From Streptomyces durmitorensis (lineage in GTDB: Bacteria; Actinomycetota; Actinomycetes; Streptomycetales; Streptomycetaceae): a stretch of DNA of 64,000 nt. Below, one piece after another: positions 51,082-59,562 of this stretch. The notes under the pieces were generated by a model. The model saw only the letters and a program-made list of their open reading frames with translations, was not told the origin of the DNA and ran no database searches. Position numbers and translations under genes: made by a program. Location: the NCBI RefSeq assembly GCF_023498005.1, contig NZ_CP097289.1:5146001-5210000 (forward strand), given 5' to 3'. The stretch's first letter is position 1. Each line of letters begins with the position of its first letter.

Positions 51082-52332
51082 TCACGGCGTCCGCTTCAGC
51101 GCGCGTGCGGTGATCAGTTCGTCCAGGCGGTCCGCCATCGTCACCGCGAACTCCGCGTCGTTGATGTGCGCGTCCACCTCATGGAGCCGTACGCCGCTGC
51201 CCCGCACCGTCGTCCGCAGCGCGCCGAGCCCGGCCTCGTCCGCCGCCGGGTCCTCGAAAGGGCCGCCCTCGACGTCCACCGCGGAGACCCCGCGCAGCGG
51301 CCAGAAGAACTCGACGGGGCCGCGCGCGGCGGCGAGCTTGTGGCCGAGGGTGGTGCCGAGCGCGGCCATCTCGTCGGCCGTCGTGCGCATCAGGGTGACC
51401 GTGGGGTTGTGCACGAGGAGCGTGCGGTCCGCGAAGTGGGGCGGGACCGTCGACGCGGGGCCGAAGTTGACCATGTCGAGGGCGCCGGGGGCGACCACCT
51501 GCGGGATGCCCGCGCGGCCCGCCGCGGTGAGGCGCTCGGGGCCCGCGGAGAGGACGCCGCCGACCAGTTCGTCGGCGAGTTCGGTGGTCGTCAGGTCCAG
51601 TACGCCGTCCAGGAGGCCGTCGGAGGCCAGCTTCTCCACCGCACGGCCGCCCGCGCCCGTCGCGTGGAAGACGAGCACCTCGTAACCGAGTTGGTCGAGG
51701 CGGGCGCGGGCCGCGTCGATCGCGGGCGTCGTCACGCCGAACATCGTCGCGGCGACCACCTTGCGGCCCTGGCCCGCCAGTTCGTCGTGGTTGCGCTCGA
51801 AGCGGCGGGCCATGCCCGCGGCGGCCGCCGCCGCGTTGCCCAGGACCTGCCGGGAGACCGCGTTGATGCCGGAGATGTCCACGACGCTGTACATGAGCGT
51901 GATGTCGCTGCTGCCGACGTACGGCGCCACATCACCGCCCGCCATCGTGCTGACCAGCACCTTCGGCACCCCGATCGGCAGCGCGCGCATCGCCTGCGCG
52001 GCGATCGACGAGCCGCCGCTGCCCCCGGCGGCGAGCACCGCGTGCAGCTCGCCCTTGCGGTGCAGGTCCAGGACCACCTCGGTCACGCCGTCCGCCATCG
52101 CCGCGACGGCCGCGCCCCGTTCGCCCGCGGTGCGCAGCTCGGCCAGGTCGTGCCCGGCCGCGCGGGCCACGGTGTCGGCCGTGACGTCGGGGGCGGGGGC
52201 CTGGGCGGGCGGGGGCAGTATGCCGGTGTCGACGAGCAGGGTGTCGCTGCCGTACTCCCTGAGCCGCTCGCGCAGCCAGGCGTACTCCGCGCCTTTGGTG
52301 TCGAGCGTCCCGACCAGCACCACGGTCGCCAT
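51082..52332 (-). CDS. Tm-1-like ATP-binding (UPF0261) protein
   Basis: 416 aa with VVLVGTLDTKGAEYAWLRER, VLAAGGSGGSSIAAQAMRAL, GVPKVLVSTMAGGDVAPYVG, VVAATMFGVTTPAIDAARAR and HATGAGGRAVEKLASDGLLD. These are the UPF0261 family signatures, the N-terminal half of the tomato Tm-1 resistance protein, which binds ATP. The bacterial function is unknown; with the PEP-hydrolase-family neighbour it makes a two-gene module equivalent to the plant fusion. ATG 52332 is used; a Met three codons upstream is equally possible. Confidence 0.83.
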   Translation of the reverse strand: MATVVLVGTLDTKGAEYAWLRERLREYGSDTLLVDTGILPPPAQAPAPDVTADTVARAAGHDLAELRTAGERGAAVAAMADGVTEVVLDLHRKGELHAVLAAGGSGGSSIAAQAMRALPIGVPKVLVSTMAGGDVAPYVGSSDITLMYSVVDISGINAVSRQVLGNAAAAAAGMARRFERNHDELAGQGRKVVAATMFGVTTPAIDAARARLDQLGYEVLVFHATGAGGRAVEKLASDGLLDGVLDLTTTELADELVGGVLSAGPERLTAAGRAGIPQVVAPGALDMVNFGPASTVPPHFADRTLLVHNPTVTLMRTTADEMAALGTTLGHKLAAARGPVEFFWPLRGVSAVDVEGGPFEDPAADEAGLGALRTTVRGSGVRLHEVDAHINDAEFAVTMADRLDELITARALKRTP

Positions 52333-52434
52333 GGCCCTCACACTCCCTCAAGTGGTGGGTGGTGCTGCCGATCCTGCTGCCGCCGCCGCGCGGAAGCAAT
52401 GACCGCAGGGCCGGTCGACGGGGGCGGCGGACAT

Positions 52435-52463
52435 GAGAGGGCCCCCCGGCGGAGATACCGCCG
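52435..52463. repeat. Partial copy of the terD terminator
   Basis: GGGCCCCCCGGCGGAGATACC followed by GCC repeats the left half and part of the loop of the perfect hairpin at 52470-52510. It can form only a shorter stem (GGCGG-AGATA-CCGCC). Confidence 0.7.
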
Positions 52464-52469
52464 CGGACA

Positions 52470-52510
52470 CACTAGGGCCCCCGGCGGAGATACCGCCGGG
52501 GGCCCTAGTG
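52470..52510 (-). terminator. Terminator after terD
   Basis: Perfect 18-bp stem CACTAGGGCCCCCGGCGG with an AGATA loop, 33 bp beyond the terD stop. Confidence 0.9.
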
Positions 52511-52542
52511 AACGTGGCTGTGAACCTCAGAGGCTATGAACC

Positions 52543-53118
52543 TCAGACGTTGACGCCGAAGTCCTGCGCGATGCCGACGAGGCCGGACGCGTAGCCCTGG
52601 CCCACCGCGCGGAACTTCCACTCCGCACCGCTGCGGTACAGCTCGCCGAAGACCATGGCGGTCTCGGTGGCGGCGTCCTCGCTCAGGTCATAGCGGGCGA
52701 TCTCGGTGCCACCGGCCTGGTTGATGATGCGGATGAAGGCGTTGCGCACCTGGCCGAAGTTCTGCGAGCGGTTCTCCGCGTCGTAGATCGAGACCGGGAA
52801 GACGATCTTGTCGATGTCGGCCGGGAGGCCCGCCAGGTTGACCTTGATCTGCTCGTCGTCGCCCTCGCCCTCACCCGTGACGTTGTCACCGGTGTGCTCG
52901 ATGGTCTGGTCCGGCGTCACCTTGTTGTTGAAGAAGACGAAGTGCTGGTCCGAGAAGACCTTGCCCTGCGGGTTCACCGCGATGGCCGAGGCGTCCAGGT
53001 CGAAGTCGGTGCCAGTGGTGGTACGGACGTCCCAGCCGAGGCCCACGGTGACGGCGGTCAGGCCCGGAGCCTCCTTGGTGAGCGAGACGTTGCCACCCTT
53101 GGACAGGCTTACTGCCAT
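52543..53118 (-). CDS. terD: TerD-family tellurium/stress protein
   Basis: 191 aa, the usual length. [60 protein letters not shown] and [20 protein letters not shown] are the TerD signatures, including the calcium-binding acidic loops. ter proteins confer tellurite, phage and colicin resistance in enterobacteria and form calcium-responsive complexes in actinobacteria. Alone here, without terZABC neighbours. ATG 53118 starts MAVSLSKGG. Confidence 0.94.
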   Translation of the reverse strand: MAVSLSKGGNVSLTKEAPGLTAVTVGLGWDVRTTTGTDFDLDASAIAVNPQGKVFSDQHFVFFNNKVTPDQTIEHTGDNVTGEGEGDDEQIKVNLAGLPADIDKIVFPVSIYDAENRSQNFGQVRNAFIRIINQAGGTEIARYDLSEDAATETAMVFGELYRSGAEWKFRAVGQGYASGLVGIAQDFGVNV

Positions 53119-53324
53119 TGTTGGGAGTCCCTTCCCTCGTTGCGTACGAACGGGCTTCGTACTGGGGACGAAGCTACCGTCACCCCTATGAACGTCGACC
53201 GGGGTCCCAGAGGTTCCAGGTCCTTTTACTTTCTTTACTCATCTCTTGCGCCCCTCCCGTCACAAGCGGGGCGCGCCGCAAATACGGGTGACGTGGACCG
53301 GACAGACGCGGGACCATAGGACTC

Positions 53325-53753
53325 ATGTCCGGTCCCTATGTCATCCGCGGCTCCGTCTGTCTGCCCGAGGCCGAGCTCATGTGGCGCTTCTCCAGGTCCT
53401 CCGGGCCGGGCGGTCAGCACGTCAACACCAGCGATTCGCAGGTGGAGCTGCGCTTCGACCTGGCCGGCACGGAAGCGCTGCCTCCGGTGTGGAAGGAGCG
53501 CGCCCTTGAGCGGCTCGCGAACCGGCTCGTCGGCGGCGTCGTCAGCGTGCGGGCCTCCGAGCACCGTTCCCAGTGGCGCAACCGCGAGATGGCGGCCACC
53601 CGCCTCGCCTCGCTGCTCGCCGAGGCCACCGCGCCGCCGCCCCGGCCCCGCCGCGCCACGAAGATCCCCCGGGGGATCAACGAGCGGCGGCTGCGCGAGA
53701 AGAAGCAGCGCAGCCAGACCAAGCGGGGCCGCGCGGGGGAGGGCTGGGGCTGA
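53325..53753 (+). CDS. arfB: Alternative ribosome-rescue factor ArfB
   Basis: 142 aa. The catalytic GGQ motif (SRSSGPGGQHVNTSDSQVEL, GGQ at 29-31) is that of ICT1/YaeJ-type peptidyl-tRNA hydrolases, and the basic C-terminal tail (RGINERRLREKKQRSQTKRG) enters the mRNA channel of stalled ribosomes. It releases peptides from ribosomes stalled without a stop codon. ATG 53325 gives MSGPYVIRGSV. It is divergent from terD and convergent with the flavin reductase gene. Confidence 0.93.
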   Translation: MSGPYVIRGSVCLPEAELMWRFSRSSGPGGQHVNTSDSQVELRFDLAGTEALPPVWKERALERLANRLVGGVVSVRASEHRSQWRNREMAATRLASLLAEATAPPPRPRRATKIPRGINERRLREKKQRSQTKRGRAGEGWG

Positions 53754-53826
53754 ACACCGAGGCCCGGAGCTGAATCCCGGCCCGGCCGCAAAGGTGCGCG
53801 AGCAAAGACCGCGCAGCCCGGATCCG

Positions 53827-54444
53827 TCAGCCCAGCTGTCGGTACTTCCCCTTGAAATACATCAGCGGGCCCCCGTCGGCGCTCGGCAGATCAGCCGAAA
53901 GTACTCGCCCGATGACGAGGGTGTGATCACCCGCCGTCACTGTCTGTTCGGTCCGGCATTCCAGCGTCGCGAGCGCCCCGCCGACCAAGGGCGCCCCTGA
54001 CGTCTCTCCCCTTGCGTAGGGGATGTCCTCGAAGAGCAGCCGGTCGCTGATCCTGCCCTTCATCGCGAACCGGCCCGCGATGTGGCGCTGGCTCTCGGAG
54101 AGCACCGAGACGCCCCACAGCGGCTGCTCGTCGAGCAGGTCGTCCATCCGGGAGCCCTCACGCAGGCTGACCAGCACGAGCGGCGGGTCGAGGGACACGG
54201 AGAGGAAGGCCGTCGCGGTCATGCCGACGTCCTCGCCGACCGGTGCCTGCGGGTCGTCCGCGTCCAGGGACGGCTCGCAGGCGGTCACCAGGACCACGCC
54301 CGCGGCGAGCCGGGACATGGCGGCGCGGAACTGTTCGTTGCTCACCCCCACAGGATGCCCGTCGGGGGACGGGACGCGTGGGGAGGGAGGTGCTGGGGGA
54401 GTCGCTGGAGCGCTCTCCGGAGATGTCTTCAGTACGGGAACCAC
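53827..54444 (-). CDS. Flavin reductase-like FMN-binding protein
   Basis: 205 aa. After a Pro/Ser-rich N-terminus (about 1-30), SNEQFRAAMSRLAAGVVLVT, GMTATAFLSVSLDPPLVLVS, ESQRHIAGRFAMKG and DHTLVIGRVLSADLP define the HpaC/flavin-reductase fold that supplies reduced FMN or FAD to a partner monooxygenase or acts alone. No partner is adjacent. The start at 54444 is a GTG; a GTG before SNEQF (inside the Pro-rich part) is also possible, since the N-terminal 30 residues are unconserved. Confidence 0.85.
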   Translation of the reverse strand: MVPVLKTSPESAPATPPAPPSPRVPSPDGHPVGVSNEQFRAAMSRLAAGVVLVTACEPSLDADDPQAPVGEDVGMTATAFLSVSLDPPLVLVSLREGSRMDDLLDEQPLWGVSVLSESQRHIAGRFAMKGRISDRLLFEDIPYARGETSGAPLVGGALATLECRTEQTVTAGDHTLVIGRVLSADLPSADGGPLMYFKGKYRQLG

Positions 54445-54600
54445 GGGAGCGACGCTAGCCCTGCCGCCCCCGTCACCACATCGGGCCCTGGGCCGAGACC
54501 AGGCCTAGGACCGATGGCCGAGGCGGCCGCCGGGGCCCTCACCGGGCCCTCACCGGGCACGCTTCGGGCAAGTGGACTGGACCAACGAAGGCTTCCCATC

Positions 54601-54616
54601 TGTGACTTGAGTCACA
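54601..54616. promoter_or_regulatory. Crp-type operator upstream of cdgB
   Basis: TGTGACTTGAGTCACA is a perfect palindrome matching both the E. coli CRP consensus (TGTGA-N6-TCACA) and the Streptomyces Crp pattern (GTG-N6-GNCAC). It lies 156 bp before cdgB and 157 bp from the divergent flavin reductase start. Confidence 0.65.
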
Positions 54617-54631
54617 GGACCCATATTTTGT

Positions 54632-54644
54632 TGACCCTGTGTAC
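54632..54644. promoter_or_regulatory. BldD-box-like site upstream of cdgB
   Basis: TGACCCTGTGTAC agrees with the BldD consensus (tnACnc(A/t)GnGTna) at all defined positions except the last. BldD is known to control cdgB in Streptomyces. It sits 128 bp before the cdgB start. Confidence 0.55.
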
Positions 54645-54771
54645 CGAGTGAGCTGCTCGCTGTGATTCAGTGACCGTGGCAATCAGACACTGAGAGAACT
54701 CAGGTACTGAGAGAACAGTAAGGGCGCTGCGAATCCTGGAGTTGCTGTCGAGGTCTCGGGGAGAGCGAGCA

Positions 54772-56445
54772 ATGGAGACCGAGTCGGAGCCGTACGTCCG
54801 TCTTGCGACCCTGCGGCAGCTGCATCAGGTGGTGGCGGATCTCAACACGGCCCGGAGCCTGGCGGACACGCTGCAGACCGTCGCCGACGGCGTGGTCAAC
54901 GGCCTTGGCTATGAGCTGGCGTGCGTCAATCTCGTGCGCCCTGACGGCGATCTCGTCGTCGCCGCCTTCGCGGGCAACACCGCCGCCGAGGCGCTCATCA
55001 CCGGCCGGGTCGGCTCCCGTGACGCCTGGGAGAAGCGGCTCTCCATGGGCGAGGCCTGGGGCGCCCTGAGGTTCATCTCGTACACCGAGGGCTGGGTCCT
55101 CGACGAGGACGACGTCCCGCAGTGGTACACCGACGGACCCGAGCCCCGCTTCGAGGACGAGTGGCACCCCGCCGACCGCCTCTTCGCCCCGATGTACGCC
55201 ACCGGCGCCGCCGGCGGCGAACTGCTCGGCGTGATCTCCGTGGACCGGCCGCGCAACGGCCGCAGGCCCGGCGCCTGGGGCCGCGAGGCCCTCCAGATGT
55301 ACGCCTTCCAGGCCGCCATCGCGATCAGCAACGCACGGCTCCGCGCCAACATGCAGCGCGCCCTGGTCCGCCTGGAGCGCGAGCAGCAGGCGCTGCGGGC
55401 CAGCGAGGAGTCCTTCCGGCAGGCCTTCGAGTACGCGCCGTCCGGCATGGCCATCGCCGAGATGGGCGGCGACCAGCACGGGCGGATCCTGCGCACGAAC
55501 GACGCCCTGTGCCGCCTGCTCGGCCGCCCCGCGTCCGCGATGCGCCGCTATTCGTTCTCCGACCTGGTCCACCCCGAGGACATCGGCACACTCCTGCGGA
55601 CCTCCGCCGAGGGAGGCCGCGCCGAGCTGCGCCTCGCGCGGCGCGACGGGACGTACGTCTGGGTCTCCCTGCGCAACTCGGTCGTCGCGGACGCGGCGGA
55701 CGGGCCGCGCTTCCTCCTGACCCACGTCGAGGACATAGAGGAGCGCAAGCGCCGCGAGCTCCAGCTCGCGCACCGCGCGTCGCACGACTCCCTCACCGGC
55801 CTGCCGAACTCCGCCGAGCTGCGCTCGCGCCTCAGCGCCCGGCTCTGTCGCAGGCCGCACGCGGGTCAGCCGAGCGCGGTGGACTCGCTGGACGCGGCGT
55901 ACGACGGCGTGTACGACGCGGACGGGCAGCACAGCTTCGACTACGGCTCGAACAACGCGCACGCCCTCCAGCAGGGCGGCGAGGGCTTCGATCACCACGT
56001 GCACACCGTCGCGCCGCCCGAGGGGCACGGTGACACGGACGACGGCACCAAGGGCCTCGCGGTGCTCTTCTGCGACCTCGACGGCTTCAAGTCGATCAAC
56101 GACCGCTTCGGGCACCACACCGGTGACGCCGTCCTCATAGAGGTGGCGAGGCGGCTGACCAGCGGCGTCCGCGACGGGGACACGGTCGCCAGGCTCGGCG
56201 GCGACGAGTTCGTCGTCCTCGCCGACGGCCTGGGCCGCGCCGACGCGCAGGACCTCGCGGTGCGGCTGCGGAACGCGATCATCCCGCCGATCCGGGTGGA
56301 CGGGCGTGCGGTCCGGGTAGGGGCCAGTTTCGGCATCGGCTGGGCGCACTGCGGGATGTCGGCGGACGAAGTCTTGCACTCCGCTGACCAGCGGATGTAC
56401 GTGGAGAAACGGTCACGTGCCAAGCAGCACAGGCGGGCGGGCTGA
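54772..56445 (+). CDS. cdgB: Diguanylate cyclase CdgB (GAF-PAS-GGDEF)
   Basis: 557 aa. A GAF domain (about 15-190; GYELACVNLVRPDGDLVVAA, GELLGVISVDRP), a PAS domain (about 205-325; ESFRQAFEYAPSGMAIAEMG) and a GGDEF domain (about 335-545) are present. The catalytic signature GGDEF is at 476-480 with the inhibitory RxxD site (RDGD) just before it, so feedback by c-di-GMP is expected. A low-complexity insertion of about 75 residues separates the first GGDEF helix from the core strand. It makes c-di-GMP, which with BldD controls development. ATG 54772 has GGGGAGAG upstream. Confidence 0.9.
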   Translation: METESEPYVRLATLRQLHQVVADLNTARSLADTLQTVADGVVNGLGYELACVNLVRPDGDLVVAAFAGNTAAEALITGRVGSRDAWEKRLSMGEAWGALRFISYTEGWVLDEDDVPQWYTDGPEPRFEDEWHPADRLFAPMYATGAAGGELLGVISVDRPRNGRRPGAWGREALQMYAFQAAIAISNARLRANMQRALVRLEREQQALRASEESFRQAFEYAPSGMAIAEMGGDQHGRILRTNDALCRLLGRPASAMRRYSFSDLVHPEDIGTLLRTSAEGGRAELRLARRDGTYVWVSLRNSVVADAADGPRFLLTHVEDIEERKRRELQLAHRASHDSLTGLPNSAELRSRLSARLCRRPHAGQPSAVDSLDAAYDGVYDADGQHSFDYGSNNAHALQQGGEGFDHHVHTVAPPEGHGDTDDGTKGLAVLFCDLDGFKSINDRFGHHTGDAVLIEVARRLTSGVRDGDTVARLGGDEFVVLADGLGRADAQDLAVRLRNAIIPPIRVDGRAVRVGASFGIGWAHCGMSADEVLHSADQRMYVEKRSRAKQHRRAG

Positions 56446-56532
56446 GGGTCCGGATGAGGTCAACGCCACCCCGTGACCTCACTCGGAGCGGGTAGGCTCC
56501 CCCGGTCAGCGATGTGAGGGAGTGACCTGGGA

Positions 56533-57516
56533 ATGACGCCCGGCAATAACGGCGAACCTACGCCGAACGCGCCAGAGGGCGACGAGGACGTGTTCGGCTA
56601 TCTGTACGAAGACGGACAGGCGGCCGGCGCCACCCCGCCCAGCGGCGGGGGCGGCTACGGATACCCGGGCACCCGGTCCTCGTACAACCAGGTGCGCGCG
56701 GTCGGCGACCGCCGCCCGAACGCCTACGGCACGCAGGCCGCGCCCACGTACGGCCAGCAGGTGCCCCCGCAGCAGCAGGCCTACGGCCAGCCGAACGCGC
56801 ACTACGCCGCCCCGGAGACGCAGCCCGGCGGAGCCCCCGCGGGCCCGCAGTACACCCCGGCGTCCCGCGGCTCCGGCGGCCGCGGCGGCGGCCCCAACAC
56901 CAAGGGCCTCCTGATCGCGGCGATCGCGGTCGTCGCGGTCGTCGCCATCGGGATCGCCGCGGCGATGCTGTCCGGCGGCGGCGACGAGGGCGGCGACAAG
57001 GAAGCGGGCGGCGGCTCGACGCAGGGCGAGACGGTCAAGCCCAGCGAGAAGCCGACCAAGGACCCGGCGGACCCGGTCGAGCTCCCGAAGACGGACGCGA
57101 AGGCGCTGAAGCTGGAGGGCGGCACGACGACGGCCTCGGACATAGAGGGCGCCGAGTCCGCGGGCGGTGCCTACGTGTCCGGGTTCGACAAGGTCGGTGC
57201 CCAGGTGACGTGGACCGTCAACGGCATCCCCAAGGCCGGCTCGTACAGCCTCCACGTGAAGTACGGCGTCCCCGGCAAGGACTCCAACGCCACGATCCTC
57301 GTCAACGGCAAGAAGCAGACCCGTCCCCTGAACATGGAGAACTTCGCGAAGGCGGATGAGGGGGACTGGGAGAAGGGCTGGACCAACACCTGGGCGGTGG
57401 TCCAGCTCAACAAGGGCACCAACGCGGTCACGCTCACCTGCGCCCAGAGCGACCTGTGCGGGACGACCGGGGCGAACATCGACCAGATGTGGCTCGTGGA
57501 GGGCAGCAACGGCTGA
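56533..57516 (+). CDS. Membrane protein with extracellular carbohydrate-binding-like domain
   Basis: 327 aa. The cytoplasmic N-terminus (about 1-120) is Gly/Pro/Gln/Tyr-rich. One membrane helix (LIAAIAVVAVVAIGIAAAML, about 127-147) is followed by a Lys/Glu/Pro spacer and a C-terminal beta-sandwich (YVSGFDKVGAQVTWTVNGIP, YSLHVKYGVPGKDSNATILV, TNTWAVVQLNKGTNAVTLTC, ANIDQMWLVEGSNG). The latter resembles CBM6/CBM35 carbohydrate-binding modules, with two Cys (CAQSDLC) likely bonded. Function unknown. It follows cdgB by 88 bp on the same strand. Confidence 0.75.
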   Translation: MTPGNNGEPTPNAPEGDEDVFGYLYEDGQAAGATPPSGGGGYGYPGTRSSYNQVRAVGDRRPNAYGTQAAPTYGQQVPPQQQAYGQPNAHYAAPETQPGGAPAGPQYTPASRGSGGRGGGPNTKGLLIAAIAVVAVVAIGIAAAMLSGGGDEGGDKEAGGGSTQGETVKPSEKPTKDPADPVELPKTDAKALKLEGGTTTASDIEGAESAGGAYVSGFDKVGAQVTWTVNGIPKAGSYSLHVKYGVPGKDSNATILVNGKKQTRPLNMENFAKADEGDWEKGWTNTWAVVQLNKGTNAVTLTCAQSDLCGTTGANIDQMWLVEGSNG

Positions 57517-57537
57517 CCCTCCACCGCCCGCCCGGGG

Positions 57538-58395
57538 TCACTCCTGGGGCTTCAGGAGCCCCAGGAACCCCGCCACCGTCCCGGCCATCGCCTCGCGAGC
57601 CGGGGCGAGGTATTTCCGGGGGTCTACGCCCTGCTCGTGGGTGGTGAGGTACTCCCGGACCGCTCCCGTGAACGCCGTGTTCAGGGCCGTGCCCACGTTG
57701 ATCTTCACCATGCCTGCTGCGATCGCCGCCCGGATCTCGTTGTCCGGTACGCCACTTGAGCCGTGGAGTACCAGCGGGACCGGGACGGCGGCCGTGAGGG
57801 CGGCTATCAACTCGTGGTCCAGCGTTGCCGTGCGGGACGTCATCGCGTGCGAGGAGCCGACCGCCACCGCGAGGGCGTCCACGCCTGTGTCCGACACGTA
57901 GGACGCCGCTTCCGTGGGGTCCGTGCGGACGCCCGGAGCGTGTGCGTCCAAGGGGGCCTCGCCCTCCTTGCCGCCCACCTTGCCCAGTTCCGCCTCGATC
58001 CAGATGCCGCGCTCGTGGCCCCAACGCACCGCGTCCGCCGTCGCCTTGACGTTCTCGCCGTACGGCAGCTTCGACGCGTCGAACATCACCGAGCTGAAGC
58101 CGTCGGGGTGTGCGGCCCGCATGAGTTCCGGGTCCGTGACGTGGTCCAGGTGCAGGGAGAGCGGGGACGAGGAACTCTTCGCCACCGCTGCTGCCGCCGC
58201 CGCGATCGCGGACAGGTTGCCGCCGTGGAACTTCACGGCGTTCTCGGAGATCTGGAGGATCGCGGGGCTGCCCGCCTGCTCGGCGCCCGCGGCGATCGCC
58301 TCCGCGTGCTCCAGCGTGATCACGTTGAACGCGGCGACTCCGCGCCCCGCGGTGCGCGCGTCGGCTACCAGGTCGCCGGTGGATACGAGTGGCAC
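57538..58395 (-). CDS. Class II fructose/tagatose-bisphosphate aldolase
   Basis: 285 aa. The metal-binding signature LSLHLDHVTDPELMRAA, GFSSVMFDASKLPYGENVKA, WIEAELGKVGG and VLHGSSGVPDNEIRAAIAAG identify class II aldolases of the FbaA/GatY/KbaY group. It cleaves fructose- or tagatose-1,6-bisphosphate. Next to a PfkB kinase and nagA/nagK it is best seen as the last step of an amino-sugar (possibly galactosamine) route rather than the housekeeping aldolase. GTG 58395 is preceded by GGGG at a suitable distance. Tagatose versus fructose specificity cannot be read. Confidence 0.85.
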   Translation of the reverse strand: MPLVSTGDLVADARTAGRGVAAFNVITLEHAEAIAAGAEQAGSPAILQISENAVKFHGGNLSAIAAAAAAVAKSSSSPLSLHLDHVTDPELMRAAHPDGFSSVMFDASKLPYGENVKATADAVRWGHERGIWIEAELGKVGGKEGEAPLDAHAPGVRTDPTEAASYVSDTGVDALAVAVGSSHAMTSRTATLDHELIAALTAAVPVPLVLHGSSGVPDNEIRAAIAAGMVKINVGTALNTAFTGAVREYLTTHEQGVDPRKYLAPAREAMAGTVAGFLGLLKPQE

Positions 58396-58462
58396 GATGA
58401 ATGTCCCCAATTCCTGGGCCGGTACGGCCCGTTGTGCGTCGCCCACGCGGTGACGCGTGCCG

Positions 58463-59395
58463 TCACGCCGCGGTGGCCTCCCCGGTCACCGCGACCCGCG
58501 TGAGCAGGTCTTCGTACACAGAGGGCACGAACTCGCCCGCCACGGGGGACGACACCGTCGCCGCCGAGAGGGCCACGGCGCGTGCGAGGCGCTCGGGCCA
58601 CGGGAGTTGCTCCACCAGGGCGGAGAGCAGGCCCGCCACCGCCGAGTCACCGGCGCCGGTCGGATTGCCGCGCACGAGGGCGGGCGGGGCCGCCTGCCAG
58701 GTGCCCTCCGGTGTGACGGCACGCAGGCCCTCCGCGCCCAGCGACGCCACCACCGCGTGCGCGCCCCTGCGGCGGGCGTCACGGGCCGCCTGGGCGGGCT
58801 CGTGGGAGCCGGTCAGCTCGGCGAGCTCGTCGGCGTTCGGCTTGACGATGTCGGGGCGGGCCGCGACGCCACGGCGCAGCGCCTCGCCGCTGGTGTCCAG
58901 GAGGACGGGGACCTTGGCGGCGCGCGCCGCCCGTACGAGCGTCGCGTACGCGCCGACCGGGACCCCCGGCGGCAGGCTCCCGCAGAGCGCGACCGCGGTC
59001 GTGCCCCGACGCAGCAACTCCTCGTACGACTCCCGGAACGCGGACCACTCCGCGGGCGAGATCGCGGGGCCCGGCTCGTTCAGCTGTGTGGTGTCGCCGG
59101 TGGCCGCGTCGACCACGGCGAGCGTGCGGCGGCTTGCGCCCTCCACGGGCACGAGCGCGTCCGTGACGCGGGGCTCGTGCGCGAGGCGCTCGTGCAGGAC
59201 GCGGCCCGTGTCACCGCCCGCGAAGCCCGTCACCGTCACGTCGTGGCCGATGGCCGCGAGGACGCGGGCGACGTTCAGGCCCTTGCCGCCGGGGCGTTCG
59301 GTGACCTCGGTGACGCGGTGCGAGGCGTGCGGGACGAGGGCGGGGACGCGGTAGGTGATGTCCAGGGCGGCGTTCAGCGTCACTGTGAGGATCAC
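58463..59395 (-). CDS. PfkB-family hexose-phosphate kinase (1-phosphofructokinase/tagatose kinase type)
   Basis: 310 aa. The N-terminal VTLNAALDITYRVPALVPHA, the RPGGKGLNVARVLAAIGHDV motif and the C-terminal RGNPTGAGDSAVAGLLSAL (PfkB signature 2 with catalytic Asp) are those of FruK/LacC-type kinases. It would phosphorylate fructose 1-phosphate or tagatose 6-phosphate to the bisphosphate used by the aldolase at 57538, whose start is 68 bp downstream. GTG 59395 begins MILTVTLN. Confidence 0.88.
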   Translation of the reverse strand: MILTVTLNAALDITYRVPALVPHASHRVTEVTERPGGKGLNVARVLAAIGHDVTVTGFAGGDTGRVLHERLAHEPRVTDALVPVEGASRRTLAVVDAATGDTTQLNEPGPAISPAEWSAFRESYEELLRRGTTAVALCGSLPPGVPVGAYATLVRAARAAKVPVLLDTSGEALRRGVAARPDIVKPNADELAELTGSHEPAQAARDARRRGAHAVVASLGAEGLRAVTPEGTWQAAPPALVRGNPTGAGDSAVAGLLSALVEQLPWPERLARAVALSAATVSSPVAGEFVPSVYEDLLTRVAVTGEATAA

Positions 59396-59470
59396 TTGTC
59401 ACTCACCCCCGAGATCATGTGAGAACGCGCTTGCTGTCGGCTTCTTTCGGGGCTGATCATGCCAAAGAGA

Positions 59471-59504
59471 AGGCGGTTGGCCCAGAGGTCCGGGCCAACC
59501 GCCT
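59471..59504 (-). terminator. Hairpin between nagA and the PfkB gene
   Basis: AGGCGGTTGGCCC pairs with GGGCCAACCGCCT (13 bp, 8-base loop) after the nagA stop, so the kinase/aldolase pair may be a separate unit. Confidence 0.85.
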
Positions 59505-59562
59505 GCTGTTTGTTGCCACTTCAACGGGGCGGCAACGGGAGGTGAAATCACCCCAGTCGGAC

